From positions 1 through 64,000 of the forward strand of contig CAUSAG010000005.1 in assembly GCA_963529665.1 (NCBI GenBank): DNA of 64,000 bases, written 5' to 3'. Positions 23,226 through 31,532 of this stretch are shown one piece after another. The position numbers and the translations under genes were made by a program. Positions within the stretch are counted from its first letter, which is position 1, and each line of letters starts with the position of its first letter. Origin of the DNA: Kingella_B sp963529665 (GTDB lineage: Bacteria > Pseudomonadota > Gammaproteobacteria > Burkholderiales > Neisseriaceae). The notes beneath the pieces were generated by a model, which did not search any database, was not told where the DNA came from, and saw only the letters and a program-made list of their open reading frames with translations.

Positions 23226-24770
23226 TCACACCATTTTCCCCGTTTCCGCCGCGTCTTGTTCCAAATAATGAATAAACGCTTCTTCCATATTGGGCTGCCC
23301 GCTTTGTTTAACGATGTTGGCAGGGGTGTCCATCGCCAGCACGCGCCCGCGGTGCATTAGGCTGATGCGATCACAACGTTCTACTTCGTTCATAAAGTGG
23401 GTGGTTACGAAAATGGTGATGTGGTCTTGGCGCGAAAGTTTCAGCAGCGTGCGCCAAAACATCGCGCGGGCGGCGGGGTCAACGCCCGATGTGGGTTCGT
23501 CCAAAATCAGCACTTCGGGCGAATGCAGGCAGGCGGCGGCGAGTTGCAGGCGCTGGCGGATGCCCAGCGGCAGGCTGGCGGGCTTGGTGTGTTCCACGTC
23601 GGATAGGTCAAAATCGCGCAGGGCTTGGCTGATGGCGGTTTTGCCGTCGGCGATTTGGTAGAGCTTGGCGTGCAGTTCCAAGTTTTGGCGCACGGTGAGC
23701 TCTTCGTATAACGAGAAGGCTTGCGACATATAGCCCACGCGTTTTTTGGTTTCTATGCTGCCTGCGTCGATGGGTTCGCCCAGCAGTTTTGCCGTGCCCG
23801 ATGTGGGTTCCAGTAGCCCAGTGAGCATTTTCATGGTGGTGGATTTGCCGCAGCCGTTTGAGCCGAGAAAGCCGAAAATCTCGCCTTTTTGGATTTCAAA
23901 GCTCACATGATCCACCGATGTAAAGCTGCCAAATTTTTTGGTTAAATCGTGTGCTTCCATCGCCAGCGGCGCATCGGCTTCGGGGATAAATGGCGGCAAA
24001 ACCAAATCGGCGGCGTTGTCTTGCTTGTCTTGTGGCAACAATTTGATGTAGGCATCTTCCAGCGTAGCCGCGCCCAGCCGTTGCATCACGGCTTGGGTGG
24101 GTTCGTTGGCAAGCAAATGCCCCGCGTCCATCGCCAGCAGGTGTTTGAATTGTTCGGCTTCGTCAATATAAGCGGTGGCAACGATAACCGTCATGCCGCT
24201 TTGTTCTTGTTGCAGGTCGTGCACCAGCTGCCAGAATTGGCGGCGCGAAAGCGGGTCAACGCCTGTGGTGGGTTCGTCCAGAATCAGCAAGTCGGGGCTG
24301 TGCACTAGCGCGCAGCACAGGCTGAGTTTTTGTTTCATGCCGCCCGATAGCTTGCCTGCGGCGCGGTTAGGGAAGGGGGCGAGTCCTGTGGCATCCAGCA
24401 GGCGTTGGATGCGCGCTTGGCGCTGGCTGAGGTTGAGCCCGAATAATCGGGCGTGGAAGTCTATGTTTTCTTGCACGGTGAGCGTGGGGTAGAGATTTTT
24501 GCCCAAGCCCTGCGGCATATAGGCGATGCGGTGGGATAGTTCTTGGCGGTCGCGTTTGCTTGCCATGTCGCCGCCGAGCACGCACACGCTGCCTGTTTGG
24601 ATTTTGCGCACCCCTGCGATGATGGAGAGCAGGGTGGATTTGCCCACGCCGTCGGGTCCAATTAGCCCAACGGTTGCGCCTTGCGGAATACTTAGGCTGA
24701 TGTTGTTCAGGGCTTGGGTTTTTTTGTTGTAGTGATGGGATAGGGCTTGGATTTGGACGGCGAAAGACAT
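23226..24770 (-). CDS. Double ABC ATPase subunit, YbhF-like
   Basis: A 514-residue protein with two ATP-binding domains in one chain. First: Walker A GPDGVGKST, signature LSGGMKQ, Walker B LLILDEPTTGVD. Second: Walker A GSNGCGKST, degenerate signature LPLGIRQR, Walker B VLILDEPTSGVDP. The layout matches YbhF, the energiser of the E. coli YbhFSR exporter. The permeases that normally follow are absent; the next features are a terminator and a porin. Its natural partners, the TetR and YbhG-like genes, lie at 1138-2819. MSFAVQ at 24770 is taken as start. Confidence 0.88.
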   Translation of the reverse strand: MSFAVQIQALSHHYNKKTQALNNISLSIPQGATVGLIGPDGVGKSTLLSIIAGVRKIQTGSVCVLGGDMASKRDRQELSHRIAYMPQGLGKNLYPTLTVQENIDFHARLFGLNLSQRQARIQRLLDATGLAPFPNRAAGKLSGGMKQKLSLCCALVHSPDLLILDEPTTGVDPLSRRQFWQLVHDLQQEQSGMTVIVATAYIDEAEQFKHLLAMDAGHLLANEPTQAVMQRLGAATLEDAYIKLLPQDKQDNAADLVLPPFIPEADAPLAMEAHDLTKKFGSFTSVDHVSFEIQKGEIFGFLGSNGCGKSTTMKMLTGLLEPTSGTAKLLGEPIDAGSIETKKRVGYMSQAFSLYEELTVRQNLELHAKLYQIADGKTAISQALRDFDLSDVEHTKPASLPLGIRQRLQLAAACLHSPEVLILDEPTSGVDPAARAMFWRTLLKLSRQDHITIFVTTHFMNEVERCDRISLMHRGRVLAMDTPANIVKQSGQPNMEEAFIHYLEQDAAETGKMV

Positions 24771-24922
24771 GGGGAATACTCGTAAACAAGGGATGTGGTT
24801 GGCAATGGGTCGATTATAGTTGGCGCTTGGACGGGTGTCCAAAGTGGGGCCGCATAAGGCAGCCTGAAAACGCGTTTACGCGCTGCTGCAAAGCGAAAAC
24901 GGGCGGCGGTTTATGGGATAAA

Positions 24923-26008
24923 TCAGCAGATGATGGTCATCACTTGATAGGGCGTGGCATCCAGCAGCGGCTCGTGTTCTAAAGGAATATGGCGCTCGGC
25001 GCAAAAGGTTTTGATAAGCCGCAGCTCGGGCGTTTCGTTGCGCGGGGCGATGAGCACTTTTTCAGGCTGCCTGCGCAAGATGGCGCGGGTGGCTTCGGCG
25101 ATGCTGGGTTTTAGGCGGTTAAGGTCGGCGATGCGGTGTTGGCGTTGGATTTGGGCGAGACTGGCGAGCAGTTGTTTTTGCGGAATTTTGTGTTCGCAGC
25201 TCAAATCGGGCAAAACGGCTTGCGGCAAAACTTGCTCCACTTGGGCAACGAAGTGGTTGAACGGCGCGGTCTCGGCGGTGTAATGCTGGGCGATTTGGTC
25301 GTAATAATAAACCGCGTGTTGCTGGGGATAGGCTTGGTATAGGCTGCGCGAGATAAAGCCTGCGATGGGGCTGCCGAGTATGCCGAAGGGGATGAGCCAG
25401 TCGCCGCCGTAGGGGCTGTAATCGGATAGGTCGCTTGTTGGGTCGGATAGGGTGAGCAGCTGCATGGGGATGCGCGGGGCGAGTTGTTGCCAGCTTTGGC
25501 GCAGGTTGGCGCTGATTGCGCCTTTGCCTATCCAGCCGTCTATGCAATAAAAGGCGGCTTGGGGATGGCGGGCGAGAATGGTTTCCAGCGAGGCACGGTC
25601 TAGCCCTTTGTCTTTGATGATGGAGATGCCGTAGTGGTGGGTGGGGTGTTGCTTGGCGAGATGGCGTTTGAGCAGCACGCCCAGCGGCAGTCCTGCGCGA
25701 ATCAGCGAGAGCAGCACGATTTGCGGCTGTTTTTGCGTTTCAGGCTGCCTGAAAATGTAGTCGCTCAGGGCGATGATGCCTTGGGCGATTTTGTGGCGAT
25801 AGCGGGCAAGGTATTCGTGGTAAATCGCCATTTGCAGCGCGGTCGGCGGCACTTCGGGCTGGATGAAGTCGGCATAATGGGCTTTGCCGCTTTGGATCAA
25901 CCGCTCTTTTTCGGCGATGGGCAGCATTTTGAAGTGTTTGGGGTTTTGCGCGGTGAGCATTTCCAGTTGCAGGATAACGTCGTCGGGGGAATAGGTGAGC
26001 TGGGTCAT
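24923..26008 (-). CDS. StiP/PRTase_1 family protein of the Ter-associated pathway
   Basis: A 361-residue protein often annotated as cysteine protease StiP, though the domain is a phosphoribosyltransferase-like fold. Segments seen: VLLSLIRAGLPLGVLLKRHL (phosphate-loop region), YGISIIKDKGLDR, FYCIDGWIGKGAI, YSPYGGDWLIPFGILGSP. The C-terminal RNETPELRLIKTFCAERHIPL resembles the PELOTA RNA-binding module found in this family. It is the last gene of a four-gene minus-strand operon, 28 bases after the HAD gene. Catalytic reaction unknown; the set is predicted to make a nucleoside-like metabolite. Confidence 0.85.
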   Translation of the reverse strand: MTQLTYSPDDVILQLEMLTAQNPKHFKMLPIAEKERLIQSGKAHYADFIQPEVPPTALQMAIYHEYLARYRHKIAQGIIALSDYIFRQPETQKQPQIVLLSLIRAGLPLGVLLKRHLAKQHPTHHYGISIIKDKGLDRASLETILARHPQAAFYCIDGWIGKGAISANLRQSWQQLAPRIPMQLLTLSDPTSDLSDYSPYGGDWLIPFGILGSPIAGFISRSLYQAYPQQHAVYYYDQIAQHYTAETAPFNHFVAQVEQVLPQAVLPDLSCEHKIPQKQLLASLAQIQRQHRIADLNRLKPSIAEATRAILRRQPEKVLIAPRNETPELRLIKTFCAERHIPLEHEPLLDATPYQVMTIIC

Positions 26009-26036
26009 GGTGGTTTGGGGGCAGCCTGAAAAGGGG

Positions 26037-26828
26037 TTAGCGGTATAGGTCTTCTTGGAAATGTTGCTCGGGGCGGGTGTGTTGCAGCAGGCGGTGGATT
26101 TGCGGATTGGTTTGGCTGGGGGTGATTAGGTAGTCCATCAGCAGCATAAAGGGGAGATCGGATGTGGCGTTGCCAAAGCCGATGTTTAGGCTGTTGGGCG
26201 GCTGCTGTTGCAGGATTTGCGCGACGCGGTGTTCTTTGGTGTAGGCACGGGGAATCAGCACATAGTAGCCGTTGCGCACTTTGCGTAGGACGAAATCGGC
26301 AAGTTGGTTTTGCGGCGCGGCGAGACGGCGGCGCAGTTCGGCATCGGCAAGGCTGTCGTCTTTGATTTTGATGTAGCAGGGGATTTGGTTGTCGGTTTTC
26401 TGCTCCGCGCGGGCGAACAGGGGGCGCAGCGCGGTTAAGGCAGCCTGAAAATCGGCTTCGGCGCTGTGGTTGCGGATGTCAAACAGCTCTATTTGCTCTG
26501 GATTTGCCGCACTCGGGCGCAGCTTGGCTTGAATTGCGCCGAAGTCGGCGATAACGTGGATATGCGGTGTGGCGCTTTGGGCGAGAAAAGGGGCGAACAG
26601 CGGGGCGATGGCGCGGACGTTGTCCAAATCGCGCGCGGTTACGGCATAAAAATGGGCGGGGTGGCTGGCGAGCAGTCGGGTGAGCAGGTGTTGCTTGCGG
26701 CTGATGAGTAGGTTGTCGCTGATGCGCTGCTGAATTTGGGCTTGGGCGTTGCCGGCGGTTTCGCGTGCGTGGCGGTTGGCGGAGCTGGCGACGGTGTCGT
26801 CAATATCAAAAAACAGGTTGAGACGCAT
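26037..26828 (-). CDS. HAD-superfamily hydrolase of the Ter-associated pathway
   Basis: A 263-residue protein with the HAD nucleophile motif LFFDIDDTVASS at the N-terminus (Asp8 nucleophile, Asp10 acid/base). Motif II lies around VTARDLDNV, and the C-terminal GFGNATSDLPFMLLMDYL is the acidic metal-binding motif. It is the third gene of the four-gene operon. By comparison with Ter-linked operons it probably removes a phosphate from the pathway intermediate, which is inference. Confidence 0.85.
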   Translation of the reverse strand: MRLNLFFDIDDTVASSANRHARETAGNAQAQIQQRISDNLLISRKQHLLTRLLASHPAHFYAVTARDLDNVRAIAPLFAPFLAQSATPHIHVIADFGAIQAKLRPSAANPEQIELFDIRNHSAEADFQAALTALRPLFARAEQKTDNQIPCYIKIKDDSLADAELRRRLAAPQNQLADFVLRKVRNGYYVLIPRAYTKEHRVAQILQQQPPNSLNIGFGNATSDLPFMLLMDYLITPSQTNPQIHRLLQHTRPEQHFQEDLYR

Positions 26829-26887
26829 GGGTGTCCTTTGGGGGCGATAGGCAGCCTGAAAATGGGGTGGCGCTGGTTTTGGCTTTG

Positions 26888-28186
26888 CTACATTAGGCTA
26901 AATAGGCGGGGGATATGGTGGATTAAGCCGTGTGAATAAATGCCTTGCGCGTTGGTGGCATAGGGGGCGACGAAGACGGCATCGTAGTCGTGGTCGGGCG
27001 GCAGGTTGTAAACAAAACGGCTGCCTTGCGGGGTGTCTATTTCGGCTTTGTGGCGGATGGGGTAATCCGTGCGCGGTTGGCACAGGATGGGCGAGCGGGT
27101 GATGGAGCCGAGCCAGATTTGCGCGTGCGGCGCGTGGTGTTGCAGGGCGTGTGCGGCAAGTTCGCTGTAGTAGTGGTTTTCGCCACAGGCGAGCACGAGC
27201 ACTTTGCGCCATGCGTGGCTGTTGTCCCAGTTTTGCGGATTGAGCCGCTGCGCGATTTGGGCTTGGTGCGCGCGGATGTGTTGCGCGTATTCGGCGCTGG
27301 CGGTTTGCCGGTGCAGGGCAAGCTGTTCCGTTTGGAAACGCTCGGGCAACGGCGCGGCATCGTGCAGCCAGCTTTGCGCGTGGTCTAGGCTTGCCACATC
27401 GGCGCAGTTATCGGCAGCCTGAAAATCAAACCGCCCTTGCGCGAGACTGAATGCGTGTTCCGTCCATGTGCTGTGCGGCGCGTGTTGTTCGGCGATTTGG
27501 CGCAGCTCGCCAATTTGTTCGCGCCAGTCTAAAAAAGACAGGGTGATGATGTGTTTGGGGCGCGCGTGGGCGAAGCATTGCGGATGGCGAGCAAGGATGC
27601 TTTTCAGGCTGCTTTTAAGCGTGTTGCCCGTGCTGTATTCGTCGTCGATGAACACCAGCGCGTCAATCTGTTGCAGCGCAGGGTCGGGCAGGTAGTGGCG
27701 CGTGTGGTGGCTGTGGCTTTCTTCAAACTGCGCCCAGATGTGCGCGGGGCTGGGGAACAGCGCGGTTTCGCGGGTGCTGGCGATGTGGGTGATGTGTTGA
27801 TGGGGCTGGGGGCGCAGCTGTTCTAGGATTTTCAGCCCGATTTGGGTGGCGGTTTCTGCCATGGAAATCATCAGGATGCGGCTTGGCGCGGTTGCGTTGG
27901 GCGGTGCGATGCGGGCGAGATATTGGCTGAGCGCTTGGGCGAGCGATTGGTAGGCGGCGGCGATGGTGGGGTGGTTGATGGGCTGGGGGATATGGCGCGA
28001 TAGGATTTTGCTGACGAATAAATAGGCGCGCTTGGGGTTGATGCGCTCGGCAACGGCGTAAAGCTCATCGGGCGCGAAGGGTTGCCCCGTGCGGTGGTCG
28101 GGCACAAGGGTGCGCTGGGGGTGGTTGGATGGGGTGTGTTGGATGATGAGCGTGCCTTGGTGCAGGCGGTGGATGTGTTGGGACAT
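26888..28186 (-). CDS. Phosphoribosyltransferase with TRSP domain (Ter-associated)
   Basis: A 432-residue protein. The PRPP-binding loop reads ALVFIDDEYSTGNTLKS, typical of type I phosphoribosyltransferases, and is preceded by ILMISMAETATQIGLKIL and THIASTRET, family features of PRTase_2. The C-terminal half (VLVLACGENHYYSELAAHAL...GSITRSPI...) is the TRSP domain. MSQHIHR at 28186 was selected because the 104 residues of open frame upstream are low-complexity and read an uptake sequence. It is the second gene of the operon. Confidence 0.87.
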   Translation of the reverse strand: MSQHIHRLHQGTLIIQHTPSNHPQRTLVPDHRTGQPFAPDELYAVAERINPKRAYLFVSKILSRHIPQPINHPTIAAAYQSLAQALSQYLARIAPPNATAPSRILMISMAETATQIGLKILEQLRPQPHQHITHIASTRETALFPSPAHIWAQFEESHSHHTRHYLPDPALQQIDALVFIDDEYSTGNTLKSSLKSILARHPQCFAHARPKHIITLSFLDWREQIGELRQIAEQHAPHSTWTEHAFSLAQGRFDFQAADNCADVASLDHAQSWLHDAAPLPERFQTEQLALHRQTASAEYAQHIRAHQAQIAQRLNPQNWDNSHAWRKVLVLACGENHYYSELAAHALQHHAPHAQIWLGSITRSPILCQPRTDYPIRHKAEIDTPQGSRFVYNLPPDHDYDAVFVAPYATNAQGIYSHGLIHHIPRLFSLM

Positions 28187-28278
28187 GGTTGGGTGGGCTT
28201 GTTTGGGTGGATGGCGTGGTGCGGCGGCAGTCTGAAAACGGAGTTTCAGGCTGCCGTTGGCGCGTATGGTTTGGATTG

Positions 28279-29196
28279 CTAGTCGGGTTGCTGCATGGCA
28301 AGGATGCGCTTTGCCCATGCGTAATGCGTGGTGGGTTCTATCATGGCTTGCTGGTGGTTGGACACGCCGCCGTGCAAGCCGCCGTTTTGTTCGGTTTCTT
28401 GGCAGATGCGTCGGGCAAGGGCAACATCTTCTCCCGCCACGGTAAATTGTTGGTTGATGGCGGGGCATTGGCTGGGGTGGATGGCGGTTTTGCCCCAAAA
28501 GCCGAAGGTGTAATCCTGTTGCAGCTCTTGGGCGAAGGCGTGTTGGGTGTCGGCATCTTGGGCGAAGTATTCAAACACGGGCGCGCTCACTTCAAAGCCG
28601 TTGAGCCGCGCATGGATGATGATTTGGCTAAACAGCCCGATGAGCGGCGTGTCGTATAGCGTGTGTCTGCCTTGCGGGCGTTTCATCCGTATGCCGCGCA
28701 GCAAGTCGTTGCCGCCGAGCCGAATGCTTAATATTTGCGGCGCCAGCGGGCTTTTGCGCAGTTTTTTGAAGATTTTGGCGATGTTTTTCGGCTGGTAATA
28801 ATCTTCGGTTTCCAGCGTCATCATGTAATACAGCGGATTTTGTCGGGCAGATAGGGCGTCTTGCCAGGCTTTGAGATTGGCGGGGGTGAGCTTAGGGATA
28901 ACGATGCCAGTGAGCTGTTGCAGGCAGGCGGTGTTGAGCTGGTTGAGCAGGTCGTGAAAATTGTTGATATGGCGCACGCGGATAAAGATATAGGGGCGGC
29001 GGATGGGCTGGCGGATTTGGGCAAAGGCGTGGTTGAGATTGGCGATGCCTTTATTGATGTCGTTGATGGGCAGCGCGTCTTCAAAGCACAGCACGATGGC
29101 ATCGGCGTGGGTTTTTTCGGGACGGCTGATGATTTCGGCGAGCTTGTTTTGCGTGGCGGGCATGTATAGGGTGGAGCGGATAGCGTAGGGCGTCAT
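28279..29196 (-). CDS. HpcH/HpaI aldolase or citrate-lyase-beta-like protein (Ter-associated)
   Basis: A 305-residue TIM-barrel lyase. Motifs: RSTLYMPATQ at the start, DAIVLCFEDALP (metal-binding acidic residues), PYIFIRVRHINN, YYMMTLETEDYY and GFWGKTAIHPSQCPAINQQF (family substrate/CoA site). As the first gene of the four-gene operon it may supply or cleave a carbon unit for the nucleoside-like product. Its promoter region contains an uptake sequence directly after the start. Confidence 0.88.
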   Translation of the reverse strand: MTPYAIRSTLYMPATQNKLAEIISRPEKTHADAIVLCFEDALPINDINKGIANLNHAFAQIRQPIRRPYIFIRVRHINNFHDLLNQLNTACLQQLTGIVIPKLTPANLKAWQDALSARQNPLYYMMTLETEDYYQPKNIAKIFKKLRKSPLAPQILSIRLGGNDLLRGIRMKRPQGRHTLYDTPLIGLFSQIIIHARLNGFEVSAPVFEYFAQDADTQHAFAQELQQDYTFGFWGKTAIHPSQCPAINQQFTVAGEDVALARRICQETEQNGGLHGGVSNHQQAMIEPTTHYAWAKRILAMQQPD

Positions 29197-29289
29197 GTTC
29201 AGGCTGCCTTTGGGGGATTAAAGGGCAGCATTGTGGCATAGCCGCTGGGTTTTACCAAATAACGGCAAGACAGCGCAGCGCGTTAAGCC

Positions 29290-29338
29290 AAAGGCAGCCT
29301 GAAAACCGTGTAAACCCGTTTTCAGGCTGCCTTTTTTG
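29290..29338. terminator. Uptake-sequence terminator after ftsY
   Basis: AAAGGCAGCCTGAAAAC pairs with GTTTTCAGGCTGCCTTT around a short loop. ftsY on the minus strand stops at 29348. Confidence 0.65.
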
Positions 29339-29347
29339 CGCGGATGA

Positions 29348-31264
29348 TTAGTCCAACAGCGCGTCCACAAAATCTTTGGCGTTAAACGGGCGCAAATCGT
29401 CAATGCTCTCGCCCACGCCAATATAGCGCACGGGAATGGCGCGGTTGCTTGCCAGCGCCGCCAACACGCCGCCTTTGGCGCTGCCGTCCAGCTTGGTAAC
29501 GATTAAGCCCGTTACACCGAGCGCATCGTCAAACGCAACCACTTGGTTAATCGCGTTTTGCCCGATGTTAGCATCCAGCACCACGATGATTTCGTGCGGC
29601 GCATTGGGCATGGATTTTTGCAGCACGCGTTTCACTTTTTTGATTTCTTCCATCAGGTGCAACTGCGTGGGCAAGCGCCCTGCGGTGTCCGCCAACACGA
29701 TGTCAATTTGGCGCGCTTTGGCGGCTTCCACCGCATCAAAACACACCGCCGCGCTGTCGCCCTTGGCTTGCGAAATCACGGTAACGCCGTTGCGCTCGCC
29801 CCATTCTTGCAACTGCTCGCGGGCAGCGGCGCGGAAGGTGTCGCCCGCCGCCAAAATCACCGATTTGCCCTGAGCTTGAAAATATTTCGCCAGTTTGCCG
29901 ATGGACGTGGTTTTGCCCGCGCCGTTGATGCCCGCCAGCATAATCACAAACGGTTCGCCGTTTTCGGGCAAAACAAGCGGCTGTTCCAGCGGTTTGAGCA
30001 ATTCGTATACCGCATCTTTCAGCGCTTGGCGCAGCTCGTTGCCGTCTTTGAGCCCTTTGAGCGACACGCGGTCGCGCACTTCGTTCATCAGCTGCTCGGT
30101 GGCTTCTATGCCCATGTCGCTGGTGAGCAGCACGGTTTCCAGCTCTTCGTATAAATCTTCATCAATCTGCCCACCACCAAACACGCTTGCCAACGATTTT
30201 GCCATGTGGTTGCGCGATTTGGTTAGACCTTGTTTTAGGCGGGCTGCCCAGCCGAGTTTTGGGGATTCGGGGGTTTCAGGCTGCGTCGTTGCAGCGGCTT
30301 CGGCAGCGTTTGTTGCGCTGGTTTCAGCCGCTTCGGCGTTTTCAGACTGCGTTTCTGTTGCAACGGTGGCTACGGTTTGCGCTGCATATTCAGCTTTGCT
30401 TTCATCTTCTACATGATTTTCAGGCTGCCTTTGCTCGGCGGATGCTTGTTCTACCGCTGCTTGCGCCTGCGCTACGGTTTGAGTAGGCGCATTTTCGTTT
30501 GCCGCCGTTTCGGCTGGCGTGTTTTGCTCGGCTTTATTGGCTGCGCTTTCGTTTGTCGCGGTTTCGTTCGCGGCGGCTTCGGGCTGTGCGCTTGCTGCTG
30601 TTTCGCTGCTGGTGTTTTTGCTTCGCAGAAGCTCGCTTTGCTCACGTTCAGACTGCTGTTTCTCTGCCGCGCTTGCCCAACTGTTGTGCTTTTCGGCGAT
30701 GGCGGTCATCGTCCAATTGCGCACGGGTGGTTCGTTTTCAGGCTGCGTTTGGCTTTGCGCTTCGGTGGTTTCAGGCTGCTCTTGTGTTGCGGATGCTTGC
30801 TCCGCTGTTTCAACCACGTTCGCTGCGGTTTGAGCAGGCGTGGCTTTGTTCGCCGCATTTTCAGGCTGCGTTTCGGTTTTATCTGTGGCTACGGCTGTGG
30901 CTTCATCCGCAGCGTTTTCAGGCTGCCCATCCGCTGCTGTTTCTGCTTCCGTGGTTGCAACGGCGGATTGCTCGGATGAATCGGCATCGCCATCAGCATC
31001 AGCAGCCACTTCGTTCTCAGCCGCATCGCTATTTTCAGGCTGCCCTTGTTCGGCAGTATCAACATCAGCAGTATCAGCATCAACAGCCTGCGCGGTTTCA
31101 GCCGCTGTATTCTCGTTTTCAGGCTGCGTTTCGGCGGTGGGTTCGCTTGCTGCGCTGTCGGCAGGCAAAGGTTCGGCAGCTGTTGGGTTATTGTTTTCAG
31201 GCTGCGTTTGGGGGTCTTGTGCTGGGGTTTTTGATTTAAACAGTTTGCTAAAAAAGCCTAGCAT
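29348..31264 (-). CDS. ftsY: Signal recognition particle receptor FtsY with greatly extended acidic domain
   Basis: SRP-receptor GTPase that delivers ribosomes to SecYEG. The C-terminal NG domain (about residues 335-638) is complete: GINGAGKTTSIGKLA, DTAGRLPT and TKLDGSAKGG. The N-terminal region of about 330 residues is unusually long (E. coli has about 200), disordered, rich in Ala, Glu, Gln and Thr. It contains seven QPEN units, each encoded by a core uptake sequence (GCAGCCTGAAAAC or close variants). A short membrane-targeting MLGFFSKLFK precedes it. The DUS-derived expansion is visible directly. Confidence 0.95.
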   Translation of the reverse strand: MLGFFSKLFKSKTPAQDPQTQPENNNPTAAEPLPADSAASEPTAETQPENENTAAETAQAVDADTADVDTAEQGQPENSDAAENEVAADADGDADSSEQSAVATTEAETAADGQPENAADEATAVATDKTETQPENAANKATPAQTAANVVETAEQASATQEQPETTEAQSQTQPENEPPVRNWTMTAIAEKHNSWASAAEKQQSEREQSELLRSKNTSSETAASAQPEAAANETATNESAANKAEQNTPAETAANENAPTQTVAQAQAAVEQASAEQRQPENHVEDESKAEYAAQTVATVATETQSENAEAAETSATNAAEAAATTQPETPESPKLGWAARLKQGLTKSRNHMAKSLASVFGGGQIDEDLYEELETVLLTSDMGIEATEQLMNEVRDRVSLKGLKDGNELRQALKDAVYELLKPLEQPLVLPENGEPFVIMLAGINGAGKTTSIGKLAKYFQAQGKSVILAAGDTFRAAAREQLQEWGERNGVTVISQAKGDSAAVCFDAVEAAKARQIDIVLADTAGRLPTQLHLMEEIKKVKRVLQKSMPNAPHEIIVVLDANIGQNAINQVVAFDDALGVTGLIVTKLDGSAKGGVLAALASNRAIPVRYIGVGESIDDLRPFNAKDFVDALLD

Positions 31265-31532
31265 TGGAAGTGTCTCGTGGCGGGTTAATAAACTGCGCGA
31301 TTGTAACCGATTTCAGGCTGGCTATGGGTTGTTGGCACGCAGTTTGCGCGCTGGTTTGGGGCGGAAAAATCGGCTTGGGCGCGATAGGCGCGGATTTTGC
31401 CAACAGCGCCGCGCTTATCGTTTGCATGATGCTTTTGCAACAGGCGCAACGGTGTTTCAGGCTGCCCCTTTACCCCCTTGGCGTAATCCAGTAAATTCCC
31501 GCCTTTCCCACCCATTGCAAAAGGACAACGCT

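Noticed and set aside
30187..31234. Several plus-strand open frames full of Phe, Arg and Leu opposite ftsY
   Set aside because: Mirror images of the repetitive Glu/Ala-rich FtsY domain; repeats in DNA give long frames on the other strand.
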